The notes under the pieces are model-generated. The model had not been told where the DNA came from, did no database searches, and saw only the letters and a program-made list of their open reading frames with translations. The position numbers were made by a program, and so were the translations under genes. This document shows positions 1 to 7,609 of a stretch of DNA of 51,561 nucleotides, in pieces. The stretch comes from an uncultured Pelagibacteraceae bacterium (GTDB lineage: Bacteria > Pseudomonadota > Alphaproteobacteria > Pelagibacterales > Pelagibacteraceae): assembly GCA_902578115.1 (NCBI GenBank), contig CACHBR010000006.1, positions 1 to 51,561 of the forward strand, given 5' to 3'. How positions within the stretch are numbered: the first letter of the stretch is position 1; each line of letters begins with the position of its first letter.

Positions 1-77
1 TTACTAATTCATTACCTTTAAGTGTTGATACAGAAAAAGATTTACAAGAAATTAAAAAAAACATGGAAAACCAATGA
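1..77 (+). CDS. kdsB: C-terminal end of 3-deoxy-manno-octulosonate cytidylyltransferase (partial)
   Basis: An open frame enters from the left edge and stops at 75-77. The tail contains SVDTEKDL, which resembles the VDTxEDL motif near the C-terminus of CMP-KDO synthetases, the enzyme that activates KDO for lipopolysaccharide. Its stop overlaps the pheA start as ATGA, so the two are probably translationally coupled. Only about 24 codons are visible, so the assignment rests on this short motif and on the presence of other KDO/lipid A genes (waaA, lpxK) further on. Confidence 0.6.
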   Translation, partial: TNSLPLSVDTEKDLQEIKKNMENQ

Positions 78-919
78 CCAAGGAAATTGTTGCATTTCAA
101 GGAGAGAAAGGTGCCTATTCACACTTAGCTTGTGAAGAAATATTTCCTCAAGCTACCATCAAAACTTGTGCTACTTTTGAAGAAACTTTTAAGATGGCTT
201 CAGAAGATGAAAATATTAAAATAATGGTTCCAATTGAAAATTCTTTAGCTGGAAGGGTTGCTGATATACATTATTTATTGACAAAATATAAACTTCAAAT
301 TTATTCAGAACACTTTCAAAATGTCGAACATAATCTTTTAGTTAAAGAGGGGACTGCATTAAAAGATATAAAATATGTGAGAAGCCATGCTCAAGCTATA
401 GATCAATGTCAAAAAATCATATCTAAAAACAAATTTAAAACTATTATTTCAGCTGATACCGCGGGCTCAGCTAAAGATCTCTCAACAAGTAATGATAAAT
501 CAATAGCTGCTATAGCATCTAAATTATCTGCAAAAATTTATAATCTAAAAATCTTAAAATCAAATATCGAGGATGATACCGGAAATGTAACTAGATTTTT
601 AATAATGGGTAAAAAAGTAAATCAACCAGAAAATATCAAAAATAAAAAATATATTACAAGCTGTATTTTTAGATTAAAAAGTATTCCAGCTGCCCTTTAT
701 AAGTGTTTAGGAGGTTTTGCAACTAACCAGGTGAATTTAACAAAATTAGAGAGTTTTTCTGTTAAGAATACATTTGATCAAACAAATTTTTATCTTGATA
801 TGGAGGGACATATTGAGGACTCTTCAGTTCAAAAAGCTTTAGAAGAGTTAGGTTTTCATACAGAAAGCTTAGATATTTTAGGTGTTTACGAAGCTGCTGC
901 TTTTAGACAAAAGAAGTAG
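74..919 (+). CDS. pheA: Prephenate dehydratase
   Basis: Converts prephenate to phenylpyruvate, the step committing to phenylalanine. The 281-residue protein is a stand-alone dehydratase with no chorismate mutase domain. The N-terminus shows the FQGEKGAYS substrate-site motif (residues 8-16), and the conserved TRF motif is at 173-175. Residues about 195-275 form an ACT regulatory domain with TKLES, the alphaproteobacterial variant of the ESRP phenylalanine-binding motif. The ATG overlaps the kdsB stop by four bases. Feedback inhibition by phenylalanine is expected from the ACT domain; that is family knowledge, not visible directly. Confidence 0.95.
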   Translation: MTKEIVAFQGEKGAYSHLACEEIFPQATIKTCATFEETFKMASEDENIKIMVPIENSLAGRVADIHYLLTKYKLQIYSEHFQNVEHNLLVKEGTALKDIKYVRSHAQAIDQCQKIISKNKFKTIISADTAGSAKDLSTSNDKSIAAIASKLSAKIYNLKILKSNIEDDTGNVTRFLIMGKKVNQPENIKNKKYITSCIFRLKSIPAALYKCLGGFATNQVNLTKLESFSVKNTFDQTNFYLDMEGHIEDSSVQKALEELGFHTESLDILGVYEAAAFRQKK

Positions 920-943
920 TCCACAAATTTTAGTAAACATGTC

Positions 944-973
944 TTGTAGAATTGATTTTTATATTGATATAAT
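944..973 (+). promoter_or_regulatory. Sigma-70-type promoter of ffs
   Basis: A perfect TATAAT lies at 968-973. It is preceded, with an 18-base spacer, by TTGTAG at 944-949, which keeps the TTG of the -35 consensus. The -10 box ends 5 bases before the first paired base of the predicted SRP RNA (979), exactly where transcription would start. It would also transcribe dnaX-ybaB-recR. Confidence 0.7.
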
Positions 974-978
974 AATTT

Positions 979-1067
979 GGAGGCCATTCAGGCGATTTTG
1001 ATATGTTTAATGTGTCAGGGTGTAACAACAGCAGCACGAACTTTTGAAAGCGGGTTGTTTGGTCTCC
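979..1067 (+). ncRNA. ffs: Small (4.5S-type) signal recognition particle RNA
   Basis: The ends form a closed 7-base-pair helix: GGAGGCC (979-985) pairs with GGTCTCC (1061-1067) with one G-U pair. Near the apex are GTCAGG (about 1014-1019) and AGCAG (about 1030-1034), the two strands of the conserved symmetric loop that binds Ffh. The length of about 89 bases suits a bacterial 4.5S RNA without an Alu domain. A strong -10 box sits immediately upstream, and the position in front of dnaX is familiar in alphaproteobacteria. It acts in co-translational targeting of membrane proteins. Exact ends are inferred from the pairing. Confidence 0.85.
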
Positions 1068-1074
1068 TGAAACG

Positions 1075-2754
1075 ATGAACAAAAATAAATCAAAAATTCT
1101 GGCACTTAAATACAGGCCGAGTACCTTTAAAGAATTAATAGGTCAGGAAGTAATCTCGGAAACTATTTCAAATGCAATTAAAATGAATAAAACCCCTAAT
1201 GCCTATCTTTTAACAGGGATTAGAGGTGTTGGAAAAACAACAACTGCTCGATTAATTGCAAAGGCATTGAACTGTTTTAAAAATTTTGAAAAAGATGAAA
1301 AGTGCGGTGAAAAAGAAACTTGCCACTGTAGGGAAATAGAAAATTCAAATCATATTGATGTTCTTGAGATGGACGCAGCGTCTAAAACCGGTATTGATGA
1401 TGTAAGGGAACTTATTGAAAATTCAAAATATAATCCAACTAGTGCAAAATATAAAATATTTATTATAGACGAAGTTCATATGCTTTCTAAACAAGCATTT
1501 AACGGTTTATTAAAAACACTAGAGGAACCTCCTGAAAAACTTAAATTTATTTTAGCAACCACTGAAGTTAGAAAAATCCCAATAACAGTTTTGTCGAGAT
1601 GTCAAAGATTTGATTTGAAAAGAGTAAGTTTAATTGCAATTTCAAAACATTTAAAAGAAATATGCACTATCGAGAAAGGGAATGTAACCGAGCAAGCGCT
1701 AAATATAATTTCTAGAGCCTCTGAAGGATCTGTTAGAGATGCTGTCTCTCTTCTTGATAGAACATTAATTCACCAAAGCTTAAAACCTGATCAAGCAATT
1801 GATGCTAAAGAAGTAAGAGATATGCTAGGTTTAGTAGATAAATCTAAGTTGATAAATTTACTTGGTTTTGTATTTAAGGGTGATCAAAAAAATACACTAA
1901 AGATTTTTAAAGAAATTTTTGATGATGGTTTAGACGGCAAACTATTTTTGAATGATATTCTTGAGATTATATATCTATTAAGTAGAAGAATAAATCTTGG
2001 TCCAATTGATAAAGATCTTTTTTTGTCAGAGAACGAGGTAGAATTGATTGAGTTAAATAGTAAAAACTTAAATACTAAAGACCTAGCACTATTTTGGCAA
2101 TTAACCATTAAAACAATTGAGGATTTAAGAACAGTATCAAGCGAACAATCAGCTTTAGAGATGTACTTAATTCAATTAATGCACATAAAAGATATTGAGG
2201 ACACTGATACGATTGAAGATTTAAATATGAAAAGTATTAGTGAACAGCCAGTATCAAAAAAAAAAATTGAAGAGAAAAATATCGAGCAAAATTTAGTTAA
2301 TCCAGTTAAACAACAATTAAAAAGCGTGGAACAAATTAAGGTTTTTAAAGAAAAAAGCGAAAAAAAAAATAATGAGGTAGCTTCAAATTTTGAAATTAAG
2401 TCTTTCACAGATTTAATATTTATGGCTGGTAAGGAAAAAGATGCTGAACTCAAATTTGATTTAGAAAGAAATGTAAAATTAATCAAATTTGAAAATGGAA
2501 AAATTGATATTAATTTCAATGAAAAATTAAATAAAAACTTTATTAAAAAATTGTCCCAAAGTTTACTTAAATGGACAAATAAAAGATGGATAATAACTCT
2601 AAGTAAAGAAGATGGTGGAAAAACTTTTATGGAAGAAAAAAAGGACGAAAAGAAAAGACTATTAGAAAATGAAAAAAATACAAATTTATACAAAGAAATT
2701 TCAAGTATATTTCCAGATGCTGATTTAACCGATGTAAAGGAAGAAAATGACTAA
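1075..2754 (+). CDS. dnaX: DNA polymerase III subunit tau/gamma
   Basis: Clamp-loader ATPase of 559 residues. The Walker A motif GIRGVGKTTTA is at residues 48-58, followed by a Cys cluster (about 67-86) for the clamp-loader zinc, the Walker B IIDEVHML and the sensor region ending TVLSRCQRF. Domains I-III end near residue 380. The lysine-rich remainder corresponds to the tau C-terminus that binds polymerase and helicase. An 11-A run at 2256-2266 falls at the junction (residues 394-397), and either frameshift there meets a stop within a few codons. The start lies 7 bases after ffs, with no Shine-Dalgarno sequence. It overlaps ybaB by 8 bases. Confidence 0.96.
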   Translation: MNKNKSKILALKYRPSTFKELIGQEVISETISNAIKMNKTPNAYLLTGIRGVGKTTTARLIAKALNCFKNFEKDEKCGEKETCHCREIENSNHIDVLEMDAASKTGIDDVRELIENSKYNPTSAKYKIFIIDEVHMLSKQAFNGLLKTLEEPPEKLKFILATTEVRKIPITVLSRCQRFDLKRVSLIAISKHLKEICTIEKGNVTEQALNIISRASEGSVRDAVSLLDRTLIHQSLKPDQAIDAKEVRDMLGLVDKSKLINLLGFVFKGDQKNTLKIFKEIFDDGLDGKLFLNDILEIIYLLSRRINLGPIDKDLFLSENEVELIELNSKNLNTKDLALFWQLTIKTIEDLRTVSSEQSALEMYLIQLMHIKDIEDTDTIEDLNMKSISEQPVSKKKIEEKNIEQNLVNPVKQQLKSVEQIKVFKEKSEKKNNEVASNFEIKSFTDLIFMAGKEKDAELKFDLERNVKLIKFENGKIDINFNEKLNKNFIKKLSQSLLKWTNKRWIITLSKEDGGKTFMEEKKDEKKRLLENEKNTNLYKEISSIFPDADLTDVKEEND

Positions 2755-3067
2755 TTTTTCAGACATGTTATTAAAGGCAAAAAAAGTTCAGGAACAAATG
2801 AAAGAAGTACAAGAAAATATTAAAAAAATTGAAGTTGAGGGTACAGCTGGGGGCAACTTAGTCAAAGTTGTGCTTAAAGGAGATTATGAAATGAAATCAA
2901 TTATTTTGTCACCGAATGCAAAAAATGAGAAACACGAAATTATTAATGACCTTATAATTGCTGCACATAATGATGCCAAAGAAAAATTAAAAAAGAAAAC
3001 ATCAGAGGAACTTCTAAAAGCAACTGGAGTTTCAAATTTTCCACTAGATTTTAAACTACCGTTTTAA
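2747..3067 (+). CDS. YbaB/EbfC nucleoid-associated DNA-binding protein
   Basis: A 106-residue protein of the YbaB/EbfC family: N-terminal helix rich in Lys, Glu and Gln (residues about 5-30), then a central beta region containing VEGTAGGNLVKVVLKGDYE. Family members are dimeric tweezers-like proteins that bind DNA. The order dnaX-ybaB-recR is conserved across many bacteria, and here the gene overlaps dnaX by 8 bases and abuts recR with no gap (TAAATG), so the three form one transcription and translation unit. Confidence 0.92.
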   Translation: MTNFSDMLLKAKKVQEQMKEVQENIKKIEVEGTAGGNLVKVVLKGDYEMKSIILSPNAKNEKHEIINDLIIAAHNDAKEKLKKKTSEELLKATGVSNFPLDFKLPF

Positions 3068-3676
3068 ATGAATAATAATATTCCAGAAATAGAAGATTTA
3101 ATAAAAAAATTCTCAAAACTACCTGGTCTAGGCCCTAAATCTGCTAAAAGAATTATTTTAAAATTAATTAATAATAAAGAAAATATGATTAAGCCTTTAG
3201 CTAAAGTTTTAGCTGCGGTTTACAAAAATGTTTCTCGATGTATTGATTGTGGGAATCTCAAAGTAGTAAATCAAAAGTGCATATGTGAAACAGACAATAA
3301 TAGTTATGATAAAATTTGTGTTGTTGAAAACTTATCTGATATGTGGGTTATTGAGTCTGCCAATATTTACAAAGGATACTTTCATATTCTTGGAGGAACA
3401 CTGAATTCAGATGAAAAATACGAAAAGAAAAATTTATTAATAGACTCGCTAGTAAAAAGGGTAAAAAAAAATAATTTGAAAGAAGTTATTATTGCTACAA
3501 GCGCAACTGTTGAAGGTCAAACTACCGCTCATTATATTGAGGATGTTATAAAAAATAACAAGATTAAAGTATCAAAGTTAGGACAAGGATTGCCAGTTGG
3601 AGGAGAAATCGAACAATTAGACGACGGTACTTTGGTTTCTGCTTTCAAAAATAGAGTTCCAGTTTCTAGTGACTAG
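3068..3676 (+). CDS. recR: Recombination protein RecR
   Basis: RecR acts with RecO and RecF to load RecA at single-strand gaps. The 202-residue protein begins with a helix-hairpin-helix carrying LPGLGPKSAKRI. A four-Cys zinc motif follows (CIDCGNL, then CIC), and then a Toprim domain starting at KICVVE. The length is normal for the family. The start codon immediately follows the ybaB stop. The 3' end overlaps the convergent glcB by 11 bases. Confidence 0.96.
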   Translation: MNNNIPEIEDLIKKFSKLPGLGPKSAKRIILKLINNKENMIKPLAKVLAAVYKNVSRCIDCGNLKVVNQKCICETDNNSYDKICVVENLSDMWVIESANIYKGYFHILGGTLNSDEKYEKKNLLIDSLVKRVKKNNLKEVIIATSATVEGQTTAHYIEDVIKNNKIKVSKLGQGLPVGGEIEQLDDGTLVSAFKNRVPVSSD

Positions 3677-5810
3677 ATTTTTTCTCAAGCCTTTTCTTAT
3701 GTAATAATGGCTCAGTATAACCCGAAGGTTGAGATCTACCTTTAAAAATTAAGTCACAAGCTGCTGAAAACGCAAATGATTTTTCAAAATTTTGTGACAT
3801 TGGTAGGTAATTTTTATCTTTCGAATTTTGATGATCCACGATTGCTGCCATCTTTTTTAAAACTTTCATAACCTGTTCTTCTGTACAAATATTATGATGT
3901 AACCAGTTTGCCATATGTTGAGATGATATTCTCAAAGTCGCTCTATCTTCCATTAAACCTATATTATTAATATCAGGCACTTTTGAACAACCTACTCCTT
4001 GATCGATCCATCTAACAACATAACCCAATATTCCTTGAGCATTATTTTCCAATTCTTTATTAATATCTTCAACCGACCAGTTTGGTCTATCTGCTTTAGG
4101 TATCTCAAGAATATTTTTTAAGTCTGCCTTTCCTCTTTCACTTATCTCACCATGTTTTTTAAATACATCTACTTTGTGATAATGAGTTGCGTGAAGTGTT
4201 GCTGCTGTCGGCGAAGGTACCCATGCACAATTTGCTCCAGCATTTGGATGATTAATTTTTTGTTGCATCATATCCGACATTCTATCAGGCATTGCCCACA
4301 TTCCTTTACCGATTTGTGCTTTACCCGAAAAGCCACATGATAAACCAATATCAACATTCCAGTTTTCATAAGAGTTTAGCCAAGTTGATTTTTTCATATC
4401 AGCCTTAAAAATCATAGGACCAGCCTCAAAAGATGTATGCATCTCGTCACCAGTTCTATCCAAAAATCCAGTATTAATAAAAACCACTCTGTCTTTTACT
4501 TTCCTTATACATTCTTTTAAATTAACTGTAGTTCTTCTTTCTTCGTCCATAATTCCAACTTTAATTGTATTTTTTTTTAAGTTAAGAACTTTCTCAACAT
4601 TTTCAAAAATTTCATTGGTAAAGTCTACTTCCTCTGGTCCGTGCATTTTTGGTTTAACTATATAAACAGAATTTGTTCTTGAATTTTTTTTATTTTTGAA
4701 ATCATGTAGTGCACAAAGTGTTGAAAAGAAAGCATCCATAATGCCCTCAGGTATTTCTGAGCCATCTTTTAAAACAATTGCAGGATTCGTCATAAGATGA
4801 CCAACATTTCTATTAAGTAATAAAGCTCTTCCATGTAAAGTAATCTTTGATCCATCTGGAGATTTATAGACTCTATCTGGGTTAAGTTTTCTTGTGAATT
4901 TTTTGTTATTTTTTTGAACTTCTGTTTTTAAATCCCCTTTCATTAAACCAAGCCAATTTCTATAACATTTTACTTTATCTTTTGAATCTACTGCTGCAAC
5001 GGAGTCTTCATTATCTACTATAGTGGATATAGCAGACTCAATAATTATGTCAGATATACCTGCTTTGTCATTTTTTCCAACAGCGCTTTTTGGATCAATC
5101 AATATATCAATGTGTAAATTGTTATTTTTTAAAAGAATTGAGTTTAAATTTTCAGCCTCACCATTAAAACCAACAAATTGTTTTTTATTTTTTAGATAAA
5201 ATTTTTTTTCATTTATCAAAAGAGCTAAATTTTTTTCTTCTAACTTAATTTTTGTAATATCTTTCCAGCTAGCATCAGTAATAGAAAAAATATTATCTAA
5301 AAATTCTCTTGAATAATTAATTACCTTTTTTGCTCTTTCATGATCATAGCCCTTGTTTGTTTTACCAGGTATCACATCGGTGCCATAAAGGGCATCATAA
5401 AAACTTCCCCACCGGGCGTTTGCAGCATTTAAAGCATACCTTGCGTTATCTACGGGAACAACTAACTGTGGTCCAGGGATTGATGAGATTTCTTGATCAA
5501 CATTAGAAGTACTAATTTTAAAATTAGATTTCTCTTCAACGATATACCCAATAGATTTTAAAAAATTAATGTACTCTTTTTTGTCAAAAATAGACTCTTT
5601 TTTAGATATATGCCATTCATCTATCTTTTTTTGAATTTCAGCTCTTTTTTGAATTAAACTTTTATTTTTTGGGGCTAACTTATTAACAACCTCGCTAAAG
5701 CTATCCCAAAATTTTTTAACATTAACATTTGTACCGGGTATAACCTCATCATTTATGAATTTTACCAGGTTCTCATCAACACTCAGATTGCTAATATTAA
5801 TTTTTTCCAT
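3666..5810 (-). CDS. glcB: Malate synthase G
   Basis: Condenses glyoxylate and acetyl-CoA to malate. At 714 residues it matches the long G isoform. Signature stretches include KPKMHGPEEVDFTNEIF, GIMDEERRTTVNLKE, a long block from SCGFSGKAQIGKGMWAMPDR to SPTAATLHATHYH, and EDRATLRISSQH, which holds the catalytic Asp. In SAR11 this enzyme is linked to glyoxylate and glycine use. Published work describes a glycine riboswitch controlling it in cultured strains, but the 97 bases upstream here show no such motif. It is divergent from accA and its 3' end overlaps recR. Confidence 0.96.
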   Translation of the reverse strand: MEKINISNLSVDENLVKFINDEVIPGTNVNVKKFWDSFSEVVNKLAPKNKSLIQKRAEIQKKIDEWHISKKESIFDKKEYINFLKSIGYIVEEKSNFKISTSNVDQEISSIPGPQLVVPVDNARYALNAANARWGSFYDALYGTDVIPGKTNKGYDHERAKKVINYSREFLDNIFSITDASWKDITKIKLEEKNLALLINEKKFYLKNKKQFVGFNGEAENLNSILLKNNNLHIDILIDPKSAVGKNDKAGISDIIIESAISTIVDNEDSVAAVDSKDKVKCYRNWLGLMKGDLKTEVQKNNKKFTRKLNPDRVYKSPDGSKITLHGRALLLNRNVGHLMTNPAIVLKDGSEIPEGIMDAFFSTLCALHDFKNKKNSRTNSVYIVKPKMHGPEEVDFTNEIFENVEKVLNLKKNTIKVGIMDEERRTTVNLKECIRKVKDRVVFINTGFLDRTGDEMHTSFEAGPMIFKADMKKSTWLNSYENWNVDIGLSCGFSGKAQIGKGMWAMPDRMSDMMQQKINHPNAGANCAWVPSPTAATLHATHYHKVDVFKKHGEISERGKADLKNILEIPKADRPNWSVEDINKELENNAQGILGYVVRWIDQGVGCSKVPDINNIGLMEDRATLRISSQHMANWLHHNICTEEQVMKVLKKMAAIVDHQNSKDKNYLPMSQNFEKSFAFSAACDLIFKGRSQPSGYTEPLLHKKRLEKKSSH

Positions 5811-5853
5811 TCCAAATAGTACAACAAATTAACAATGTTTTAACAACACTTTA

Positions 5854-5880
5854 TTGACACATTTGAAATCTAATTAAAAT
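5854..5880 (+). promoter_or_regulatory. Candidate promoter for accA
   Basis: A consensus TTGACA at 5854-5859 is followed after 15 bases by TAAAAT (5875-5880), about 27 bases before the accA start. The spacer is shorter than ideal and the region is AT-rich, so the -10 box is uncertain. It lies in the 97-base divergent region shared with glcB. I could not find an equally good promoter for glcB on the other strand. Confidence 0.35.
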
Positions 5881-5907
5881 AAATATATTATTTTTTTTTA
5901 TTAATTT

Positions 5908-7020
5908 ATGAGAAATTACCTTGATTTTGAAAAAGAAATTAAAAACCTTGAAGAAGATTTAGATGCTTCCAAAAATCCTTTCGATAAGGAAGGTATCTCA
6001 GAAGTTGACACTAAAAAAATTGAAAAAATTCAAGATGAGATTAATGAAAAATTAAGATCAACATATTCAAGCTTAAATAGTTGGCAAAAAGTTCAGGTAG
6101 CAAGACACGAGGATAGACCTAGAGCAAATTTTTACATTAAAAAAATTTTTTCAAACTTTACACTACTCTCCGGCGACAGACTCTTTGCTGAAGACAAATC
6201 AATCATAGCAGGTTTTGGGTTGATAGAAGGAAAATCTGTTTTGATTTTAGGTCAGGAAAAAGGAGACAATTTAAATACAAGGCTTGAAAGAAACTTTGGA
6301 ATGATGAAACCCGAAGGATACAGAAAATGTATAAGACTTATGAAACTCGCAGACCGATTTAGAATACCTGTAATATCTTTTATCGATACTCCAGGTGCTT
6401 ATCCTGGAATAGGTGCAGAACAAAGAGGTCAGGCAACTGCTATTGCTAACTCAATAGAATGTTGTATGTCATTAAAAGTTCCGAACATATCCATAATTAT
6501 TGGGGAGGGAGGATCTGGTGGAGCGATAGCTCTAGCCTCATCAAACAAAGTTATCATGTTAGAGCATTCAATTTATTCTGTAATTTCTCCAGAAGGATGT
6601 GCCTCTATTCTTTGGAGAGACCCTACTAAGTCTTTGGAGGCAGCTGAAGCAATGAAATTAACAGCAGATGAATTATTAAATTTAAAAATTATTGATGAAA
6701 TTATACCAGAGCCGATAGGTGGAGCTCATAGAGACACAGATCAAATAGCTGACGAAATTAAAAAATCAATTCTAAAAAATTTAGAGGGATTTGAAAATTT
6801 ATCTGGCGATCAAATTTTTGATCACAGAAAAAATAGATTTTTAAAAATTGGGAGAGACCAAGGTTTTAAGAAATCGACAAACACAGAGTCATTTCAGGGT
6901 TTAAGCTATGTTCAGCCAGGATATAATAAGCTTGTTAGATTTTTTAATAAAAACAAAAGTATTTCATTAATTACCCTTGGGGTCTTAGGATTAGCCGCAT
7001 TTCTTTACTTATTAGTGTAG
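5908..7020 (+). CDS. accA: Acetyl-CoA carboxylase carboxyltransferase alpha subunit with C-terminal membrane tail
   Basis: Forms the carboxyltransferase with AccD and makes malonyl-CoA for fatty acid synthesis. Conserved AccA stretches include LSGDRLFAED (88-97), GMMKPEGYRK (131-140), FIDTPGAYPGIGAEQRG (158-174) and GEGGSGGAIALA (199-210). The usual enzyme ends near residue 318. This one has about 50 extra residues ending in a hydrophobic segment at 351-370 after a Lys/Asn-rich stretch, which looks like a single membrane anchor at the extreme C-terminus. The other carboxylase genes are not nearby. Confidence 0.96.
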   Translation: MRNYLDFEKEIKNLEEDLDASKNPFDKEGISEVDTKKIEKIQDEINEKLRSTYSSLNSWQKVQVARHEDRPRANFYIKKIFSNFTLLSGDRLFAEDKSIIAGFGLIEGKSVLILGQEKGDNLNTRLERNFGMMKPEGYRKCIRLMKLADRFRIPVISFIDTPGAYPGIGAEQRGQATAIANSIECCMSLKVPNISIIIGEGGSGGAIALASSNKVIMLEHSIYSVISPEGCASILWRDPTKSLEAAEAMKLTADELLNLKIIDEIIPEPIGGAHRDTDQIADEIKKSILKNLEGFENLSGDQIFDHRKNRFLKIGRDQGFKKSTNTESFQGLSYVQPGYNKLVRFFNKNKSISLITLGVLGLAAFLYLLV

Positions 7021-7068
7021 TAAATGGGCATTAAAACAGATTTTCTCTAATTTATAACGATCAATAGC

Positions 7069-7097
7069 TTGACATTTATTCTCTAATTCAGTTAAAG
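7069..7097 (+). promoter_or_regulatory. Candidate promoter of the cold-shock gene
   Basis: A consensus TTGACA is at 7069-7074, with a TTAAAG box 17 bases downstream at 7092-7097. This would give a leader of about 60 bases before the cspA start. That leader contains an AT-only palindrome at 7109-7128 (a T run, then AAA, TTTT, then an A run), which could fold weakly at low temperature. The -10 match is poor. Confidence 0.35.
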
Positions 7098-7162
7098 AGC
7101 CATATTGGTTTTTTTAAATTTTAAAAAAGCTAATATTAAGTTAATAAATAAGGAAGAAAAAA

Positions 7163-7369
7163 ATGAGTCTAAAAGGAAAAGTAAAATGGTTCAATGGAAC
7201 TAAAGGTTACGGTTTTATTGAAAGAGAAGATAAGGAAAAGGACGTTTTCGTTCATTCTTCAGCAGTAAGAGCAGCTGGTTTAAAACATTTAAACGAAGGT
7301 GATGAGCTTACTTTTGATGTAGAGAACGGAGAAAAAGGACCTGCCGCGGTAAATCTACAGAAATCTTAA
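7163..7369 (+). CDS. Cold-shock domain protein (CspA family)
   Basis: A 68-residue single cold-shock domain that binds single-stranded RNA and DNA. It carries both nucleic-acid-binding motifs, RNP1 as KGYGFIE and RNP2 as DVFVHSSAV, and begins [16 protein letters not shown]. It has an AAGGAA ribosome-binding site 6-7 bases before the ATG, one of the few visible here. It stands alone, flanked by noncoding DNA on both sides, with a candidate promoter upstream and an 11-base-pair hairpin 25 bases downstream. Confidence 0.95.
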   Translation: MSLKGKVKWFNGTKGYGFIEREDKEKDVFVHSSAVRAAGLKHLNEGDELTFDVENGEKGPAAVNLQKS

Positions 7370-7394
7370 ATCTTAATTACCAGCAAAATAATCA

Positions 7395-7432
7395 ATTGGG
7401 ACAAAGACTAAGATTTATGTTTTTGTCCCAAT
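7395..7432 (+). other. Perfect 11-base-pair hairpin downstream of the cold-shock gene
   Basis: ATTGGGACAAA (7395-7405) is the exact reverse complement of 7422-7432, separated by a 16-base loop. It follows the cspA stop by 25 bases and would form in the mRNA tail. No U tract follows on the plus strand, so it is not a textbook intrinsic terminator; it may protect the 3' end or end a processed transcript. Between this hairpin and the His-rich leader at 7480 I see only possible promoter sequence. Confidence 0.6.
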
Positions 7433-7479
7433 AATCAGGGGTTGAATTTAATTTTGAATTTGTTAAAACACCAATATTA

Positions 7480-7554
7480 ATGAAAAGTCAAAACATCATT
7501 GCTAAAATACACTCACACTCTCACAGAGTGCATGCTAGGCTATTGCTTAGCTAA
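7480..7554 (+). CDS. Putative histidine leader peptide (24 residues)
   Basis: A 24-codon ORF (ATG 7480, TAA 7552-7554) ends 55 bases before tRNA-His. Residues 11-18 read HSHSHRVH, so four of eight residues are His (codons at 7510, 7516, 7522 and 7531). The next genes are tRNA-His, histidyl-tRNA synthetase, HisZ and HisG, exactly the set expected under histidine control. Two hairpins overlap the ORF. The layout resembles his leader peptides of enterobacteria, where ribosome stalling at His codons senses charged tRNA-His. No Shine-Dalgarno sequence is visible and no U-tract terminator follows, so the mechanism is unknown and the peptide is a prediction. Confidence 0.6.
   Translation: MKSQNIIAKIHSHSHRVHARLLLS
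7516..7551 (+). promoter_or_regulatory. Tandem hairpins within the His leader
   Basis: Hairpin A pairs CACTC (7516-7520) with GAGTG (7526-7530). A second copy of CACTC at 7510-7514 could pair with the same GAGTG, giving two exclusive forms. Hairpin B pairs GCTAGGC (7534-7540) with GCTTAGC (7545-7551) around a TATT loop, with one G-U pair. The His codons lie in the strands of hairpin A, so a stalled ribosome would block A and leave B free. No terminator U tract follows B. Confidence 0.45.
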
Positions 7555-7609
7555 ATCTCAACATATTTAAAATACAAATTTATAAATAATTAATATAAAA
7601 AGGAGTTAT

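Noticed and set aside
2172-2693. 173-codon minus-strand ORF inside dnaX
   Set aside because: Shadow of the Lys/Glu-rich dnaX tail; its translation is low-complexity Phe/Ser-rich with no family features.
5811-5907. Glycine riboswitch before glcB
   Set aside because: Too little space and no aptamer-like core seen by eye; reported as an absence instead.
7109-7128. AT-only palindrome before cspA as an RNA thermometer
   Set aside because: Composed only of A and T runs with a one- or two-base loop; such palindromes arise easily in this base composition.
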